The notes under the pieces: generated by a model
Told to the model about the DNA's origin: nothing
Seen by the model: only the letters and a program-made list of their open reading frames with translations
Databases searched by the model: none
Program-made: the position numbers and the translations under genes
Shown: positions 59,517-64,000 of the stretch, one piece after another
Numbering within the stretch: the first letter of the stretch is position 1
Layout of the letters: each line of letters starts with the position of its first letter
NCBI GenBank assembly: GCA_023052935.1
Contig: CM041294.1
Coordinates: 105,709,116-105,773,115 of the forward strand
Length of the DNA stretch: 64,000 nt
Reading direction: 5' to 3'
DNA from: Piezodorus guildinii
Lineage: Eukaryota; Arthropoda; Insecta; Hemiptera; Pentatomidae

Positions 59517-59550
<34 letters not shown>
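59230..59550 (+). pseudogene. LINE C-terminal remnant with poly(A)
   Basis: The plus frame reads QPEPMCDLCRVPLSIKKII, ENCPKSRVLMDKF, then SLLRFVKECQLLRKLQG before the stop at 59496. CxxC … H/K-I-x-x-x-C-P … R … LL.F…L is the usual ending of LINEs of the R1/LOA/I group; the expected His of the zinc-like motif is Lys here. A-rich sequence and a run of about 30 A (59521-59550) follow at once, so this is a 5'-truncated insertion of about 300 bases on the plus strand. Confidence 0.65.
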
Positions 59551-59554
<4 letters not shown>

Positions 59555-59850
59555 TCAGTTTCCATTCACCCACCATGCGCCCTCATGATGACCCACAAAG
59601 GGGGGCCGAATCATCATATTATTGTTCCTAACTTATAAATTTTCTAATTGCATTGGTTGTTATCTAGTTACTCTTAGCCCTGATGAAGGCCCACAACGTA
59701 GGCCGAAACGTCGGCACAGAATTACAATAAGTATAACTTGTTTAGGTGTGTGGTTTTTTTTAAAGACTGCATTCCCAACTATCGTCCTAATCTAATATTC
59801 TCAACTGTCTAAACTCTGTCATTATAAAAGTGGAAATGTCTTTTGAAAGA
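59555..59850 (+). mobile_element. Two half fold-back elements with hammerhead-like cores
   Basis: 59555-59625 keeps a decayed right arm of the 29424 type (CATTCACCCACCATGCGCCC, core damaged to CTCATGATGACCC … GCCGAATC). 59665-59840 keeps a right arm of the 4046/63514 type with an intact core: CTGATGA (59680-59686), GGCC/GGCC stem, GAAACGTC (59705-59712). It then has the diverged ending ATTCCCAACTATCGTCCTAATCT and the leader complement. Left arms are absent. Confidence 0.65.
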
Positions 59851-59918
59851 AAACTCTTATTACTTATAATGAAATTTCGATTTGTTAAATAAAGAGCAAT
59901 CAGGTAACATACACGCAC

Positions 59919-59921
<3 letters not shown>

Positions 59922-59978
<57 letters not shown>
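59922..59978. repeat. Poly(A) run of 57
   Basis: An uninterrupted A-run ending directly at the SINE fragment at 59979. Confidence 0.9.
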
Positions 59979-59982
<4 letters not shown>

Positions 59983-60028
59983 TACCACTACAACCCATGA
60001 AGATTTTTGGGCTCAGTACAGGTAAATA
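59979..60028 (-). mobile_element. SINE family SC, 3'-end fragment
   Basis: TGTACCACTACAACCCATGA and TTTGGGCTCAGTACAGG are a diverged version of the SC 3' end (CACTACAATTCATGAATGGT, GGGTTCAGTACAAATAGG). Only about 45 bases. Confidence 0.6.
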
Positions 60029-60118
60029 CAGAAAGATACTAAAATACGCAATATGTATACAGTAGACGGAAATTCAAAGATTGGAATATCAAGGGAAGAA
60101 ACGATTAGATTTTTTTTC
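60029..60118 (-). repeat. Segment shared with 46137-46250
   Basis: The first ~61 bases are identical to 46137-46197; the following bases are similar. It lies 3' of the SC SINE on the minus strand. Confidence 0.8.
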
Positions 60119-60412
60119 TACAATTCATGAATGGTCTTGGGTTCAGTACAAATAGGAATTCGTACTGTTTCTGGGCCAACGGCCATGGAATGAGGTGATT
60201 CGGCCGAGATCACACTCAGCCGCCAGGATTTTTCTCCATTTTTGGGTACCCACTTTACAGAGGCTGGGTGTGCCCCAGGAGGGTCTTCATACCCTAGGAT
60301 CGCTCTCAGTATAACAATAACAGAATAAATAATATTCCGCCACAGCCGGGATTCGAACCCAGGACCCGGAGCACAGTAGACTAGCGCTCTACCCACTAGA
60401 CCACGCCGATCC
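60119..60412 (-). mobile_element. tRNA-derived SINE, family SC
   Basis: On the minus strand the head is strikingly tRNA-like: GGATCGGCGTGGTCTAGTGG with A box, then B box GGGTTCGAATCCCGGC. The body matches 46251-46545, ending GTACTGAACCCAAGACCATT. The 92-codon minus frame across it is not a gene. An intact tRNA is excluded because the 3' acceptor strand does not pair with the 5' end. Confidence 0.85.
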
Positions 60413-61695
60413 TTTTAACTCTTGCTTATTTTTACTAATTAAATTTTCGGATAACCTATCGAATATTATTCATCATTAGATTGTAATACGAATTTAATTA
60501 TTATTCATCAAGAGTTTCTCTCGATGTACAATAAAATGTTATGTTTCATTCAACCAATTAATTTCATTAATTAAATCATCTATATTCTGGTTAAATTATC
60601 CATAATAAATCAGCAAAAAAAAATAAACAAAATTTTATATAATGTAGTTCCGCGAAAGAAAATATTAAATTATTAAGAGCTTGCATCATTTAAAACTCAA
60701 TTGTTAGACAAACAATTAATATTCATGTGTGTTTAAGCCTAATAATCTGCAGTATGAGCAATCATAATTTCTGTTTAATTCTATTACTTTGTATTTAGAT
60801 TTGTTTAACATTATTATAAGCACGATATTTATTTAAATTCCGATTATGTATTCAATAAAAGAGATAAATATTATCCCTTCAATGTGTGGTAAATGAAATA
60901 ACAAACTTTTCATATTCTCTAATGTATTTAATTACTTAATGCCTGTATGTTAAAATAAATACTGCCTTATACAATGTTTTTTATAATATAATCAGGTCAT
61001 TGCAATAATATGATATGACTTTTTTAAGTGACAAAATAGGAGAATTATTTAAATGACGAAAATAAAAGACGGTATCCTAGAAGAAAATACATTATTTTAA
61101 AATAATATCACCAGGTATTTATTAATAATTTTAATATTAAGATCTGATAATATATTGACAGCTGTACAGACAGTCGCAGACTGCACAACACATGACCTTT
61201 GATAAGCAATGGGTAACATGAGTTTCTTGTTCACTGAAGAGTCACTTACGTGGTTCACACGTGGCTGTATGTGTTAGTAGCCTTTGAGTAACACAATAGC
61301 GATCAATCTCATAAAGTCTAGCATCAATTCAACCAACCTATCAGCAGGTCAATGATAAGTTCAGTTCAGGCGACAATAAAGAAGACAATAACATAATTAT
61401 AAATCTATGTTTAATAATTAAAGCAAATAGCTTTGACTTTACTTAACCAATTACGGATGAAACATCCGCATTCAGAAATGCAAACTTTTTATCTTTGAAT
61501 AATAAGTTTAGTATATAATACTAAAATATTTCAATTTTTAACTATTAAAAATACTTATAATAGAAATTGCGTTCAGATACATAGAGCGAGTTAAATCTCA
61601 GCCTCATAAATCGGACACAAATGAATCATCCTGATATATCTTATATACGCCCAAGTACCCTTCTCAAATATGACATAATAGAATAGAATACAAAA
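60413..61695. other. No gene recognised
   Basis: AT-rich, with a slightly less AT-rich stretch at 61150-61380. Nothing recognised. Confidence 0.5.
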
Positions 61696-61699
61696 TTAT

Positions 61700-61785
61700 T
61701 TTTAGTTTGGGACCGGGTCTCTTAAGAATAAGGGTTATGTACAGTTGAATTATGCAACATGTCTGGCCAACAGATAAATGGATAT
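61700..61785 (-). mobile_element. LINE 3' UTR fragment
   Basis: GGGACCGGGTCTCTTAAGAA and CAACATGTCTGGCCAACAG match 35630-35700 and, in reverse complement, the LINE 3' end at 13185-13255. Confidence 0.55.
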
Positions 61786-61834
61786 CGTCTGTACTCGTAT
61801 ATAACCTATATATATATATATAGGTTTTATACTG

Positions 61835-62230
61835 GCCTGAGGTTCAGTCAATAAATAAGCAAATTTATTTATGCAGCTTTTCGAGAATTTATTGTTCTCA
61901 TATTCACGCCTTAACAGTGGAAAAAAAAACACATTAAAACGAAACATGAGAAATTTTAAACAATAATTAATAGATGATGTTATTGTTAGAGAGTCAGAAA
62001 ATAATGCATTGAACAATGAACAGATATACAGTAGTTAAATAGATATTTCAATTAGAATTTACAAAAAAGATATTATAATAAGATAAATTTAACTACAATT
62101 TGAGACAAAATAGTGTCCTGAATAGACATGTGTGTAAACTATAAACTTTGAAAGAATACTGAAAACAAAGATGCTAGAAATAGTTTAGGTAGGGAGGGAT
62201 GACTGTCAGATTTAATGTAAGCTTTGATGG
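61835..62230. repeat. Anonymous repeat RE, copy 2
   Basis: GAGGTTCAGTCAATAAATAA, TGTTCTCATATTCACGCCTT, TAATTAATAGATGATGTTAT and GATGCTAGAAATAGTTTAGG align in order with 57198-57840. The family is not recognised. Confidence 0.6.
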
Positions 62231-63500
62231 TAAGTTTACCGTAAAGACTACTGTTTAGTAACAGCCTAGTCAATTATAATATTTAGGAACAAATAAAAGT
62301 AATTCTTGGCACTAAGCAATCGCTAATAAACTTCCGACAAACCACGACAGAATGTAAAAAAGAAATTTAATAAAAAAAACAAAACAAATAATGTAGTTAA
62401 GCAGTAGAATTATTACAGACCACGAGACCCTTATTAACGTTCAATGCCGAGCTCTACAGTTCCCACTCTGCGGCACTATTCGACAGAGACAAATGTACAC
62501 TGCGAACGTGCTAAGCCAGGAAAGTGGGTAGCTGATCCGGTTGGATTAAGAAAATCATTAATGCCGCTACGGAGATGTTTATCATGCTAAACAGCCGGGG
62601 CCTAGGGACAAATATCAGCGTATGAATATGCATCGTGCTGTCGGCTGGAGAATGGTTTAACCAACTATTAACTGGATCCCGTTGATGACATATCTTGTCT
62701 GGGATATGCCAAAACCCTCTGGTTGGAGAAAGAGCTCCTATATCAGAGTATATTATCGGTCCCGAAGTCAAACAAGGCAAAAGAATTTCAAACAAGGAAA
62801 GTGGTTCGGCAGAGAATTCCAATAATTAGTGAAAAAATGGGAGGAAATAACGACTTTTGTCAACTGTACGTACGTTATTAAAAGTCGAGATTGATATAGT
62901 ATTCCATTTTTCAACATACTTTTTACGACCCTTTGAATCCAAATGATGTTTCGCAGAACTCTGCGTGTATCTGTATCATTGGTGAATATGAAATCACACA
63001 TTTGAAATTGTTACATGCCTGAGATGTTTTTACTGACTAATCGGAATGGTCACCATTGACTTTACATATATTAAAAAGTTTCTATAAAACAGCTCCAACT
63101 CCAGAAGATGTGCCATCAATGTAAGAATGATAAAAGATAATTCTTATAAGTACTGTGATGGTTAGGTTTAAAGCCGAATTTTCCCGGTTTCTGCTAATAA
63201 AGTACATTTTTCATTCGATTTATTTGATAAAATAACTCAATATTAACAGTTCTAAAAGTTAATAAATGTGAATTTATAAAAAATAATAATAATTAAAATC
63301 AAGTAATGGAGAAACATTTTTACAAGTTAAAAACTAGATTAAATAAAACAGGAGTGATAACGATGAAATATAATGAAACTCGGAAGAGCTAACATTTTAT
63401 AAAAAAAGATTATCTAATGCACAAATTTGAAGTAATAGAAAGTATCGATTAACATATAAAAATATAGCAGCATATATCAATTTCTACTATTGTGGCAACC
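62231..63500. other. No gene recognised; GC-richer island at 62430-62820
   Basis: Positions 62430-62820 are clearly less AT-rich and non-repetitive within the window, with a 103-codon minus frame (62511-62822) lacking any recognised domain. It may be a conserved non-coding element. The rest is AT-rich. Confidence 0.35.
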
Positions 63501-63513
63501 AAAAATAAATAAT

Positions 63514-63805
63514 GATGGAGTTTTGTTGACCGTCGAGAAATTAGATGAGGAAGATGGTTGGGGGTGCGGTCATAAATTAAAAACACACATTTAAAATAAG
63601 TGTTATTTTAATTATGTGCCGACGTTTCGGCCTACAATGTGGGCCTTCATCAGGATTCAACTCCTTTAGGCAACGTCTTCACGTCGAGTCAACCCTGATG
63701 AAGACCAACATTGTAGGCCGAAACGTCGGCACATAATTAAAATAACACTTATTTTAAATGTGTGTTTTTAATTTATGACCGCACCCCCAACCATCTTCCT
63801 CATCT
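63514..63805 (+). mobile_element. Fold-back element with paired hammerhead-like cores
   Basis: A perfect 13-bp target-site duplication AAAAATAAATAAT lies at 63501-63513 and 63806-63818. The leader GATGGAGTTTTGTTGACCGT precedes inverted arms starting GATGAGGAAGATGGTTGGGG and ending with the complement. The plus-strand core is CTGATGA (63695-63701) and GAAACGTC (63720-63727), with stem II partly mutated (GACC/GGCC). The minus-strand core lies at 63621-63653. It is the same element as 4046-4377, in the opposite orientation and with a shorter, different centre. Confidence 0.82.
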
Positions 63806-64000
63806 AAAAATAAATAATTTTTATGGAAACGTTTAGAACAGTACATATTGTAAGTAGAAAGGGAAGTAAATGGTGTAAGAAGTACTTAACATAGTTTTGG
63901 AGTATTTTTTTCTAGATAATATTGTTAATCAAAGTCGGGTACTAACCCAACGTAGTTAAGTGATTACTAGTTAAGTTATTATGAAGGAAATTTTTAGGAA

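Noticed and set aside
60338..60412. Possible genuine tRNA gene on the minus strand
   Set aside because: The A and B boxes are good, but the acceptor arm does not close and the sequence continues into a SINE body that is shared with 46251-46545.

Overview
The window looks like AT-rich, repeat-packed, largely non-coding DNA from an animal, most likely an arthropod and probably an insect. The grounds are two Jockey-type non-LTR retrotransposons, several tRNA-derived SINE families, poly(A)/(TA)n tails, and the absence of any operon-like or compact coding layout. I could not recognise a single host protein gene, bona fide tRNA, rRNA or CRISPR array. Almost every open frame that makes sense belongs to a transposable element.

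Layout. 1-9000: head-to-head copies of an interspersed repeat (called RA here), two tRNA-SINEs with target-site duplications (TSDs), a fold-back insertion (4046-4377) and anonymous AT-rich DNA. 9021-17770: a 5'-truncated Jockey-like LINE (9021-11807, minus strand, 42-base oligo-T tail, 11-bp TSD), of which 2.55 kb plus 1.7 kb of flank is tandemly duplicated almost without change (9252-13511 and 13512-17770). 17771-30800: mostly unassigned sequence with GC-richer islands, LINE 3' ends, a SINE, an RTE-like C-terminal remnant and a second fold-back insertion (29424-29747). 30842-45460: more RA copies, one holding a 383-bp element with 26-bp perfect terminal inverted repeats (33181-33563), a third fold-back insertion with a LINE tail nested in it (35888-36233), SINEs and long microsatellites. 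45465-52140: LINE remnants and a nearly complete Jockey-type LINE (about 46693-51241, minus) sitting inside an RA copy that also holds a perfect 44-bp-arm palindrome (51448-51547). 52140-64000: anonymous AT-rich sequence, two further anonymous repeat families, another LINE C-terminus with poly(A), fold-back remnants and a fold-back insertion with a 13-bp TSD (63514-63805).

How the parts relate. The full-length LINE encodes a gag-like ORF1 (PRE_C2HC-type region plus three zinc knuckles) and an ORF2 with endonuclease and reverse transcriptase. Both frames are broken by single-base homopolymer changes, and the first catalytic Asp of the RT is replaced by Gly. SINEs and truncated LINE tails flanked by 11-12 bp TSDs are what such a machinery leaves behind. 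The most interesting signal is the fold-back family: four insertions with 12-13 bp TSDs, each a single-copy leader followed by inverted arms. The arms carry a CTGANGA / GAAACGTY core that resembles a hammerhead ribozyme with compensatory changes in stem II, as is known from Penelope-like retroelements and retrozymes. No Penelope-type protein is present in the window. All repeat assignments come from reading the sequence by eye; no database search was possible.
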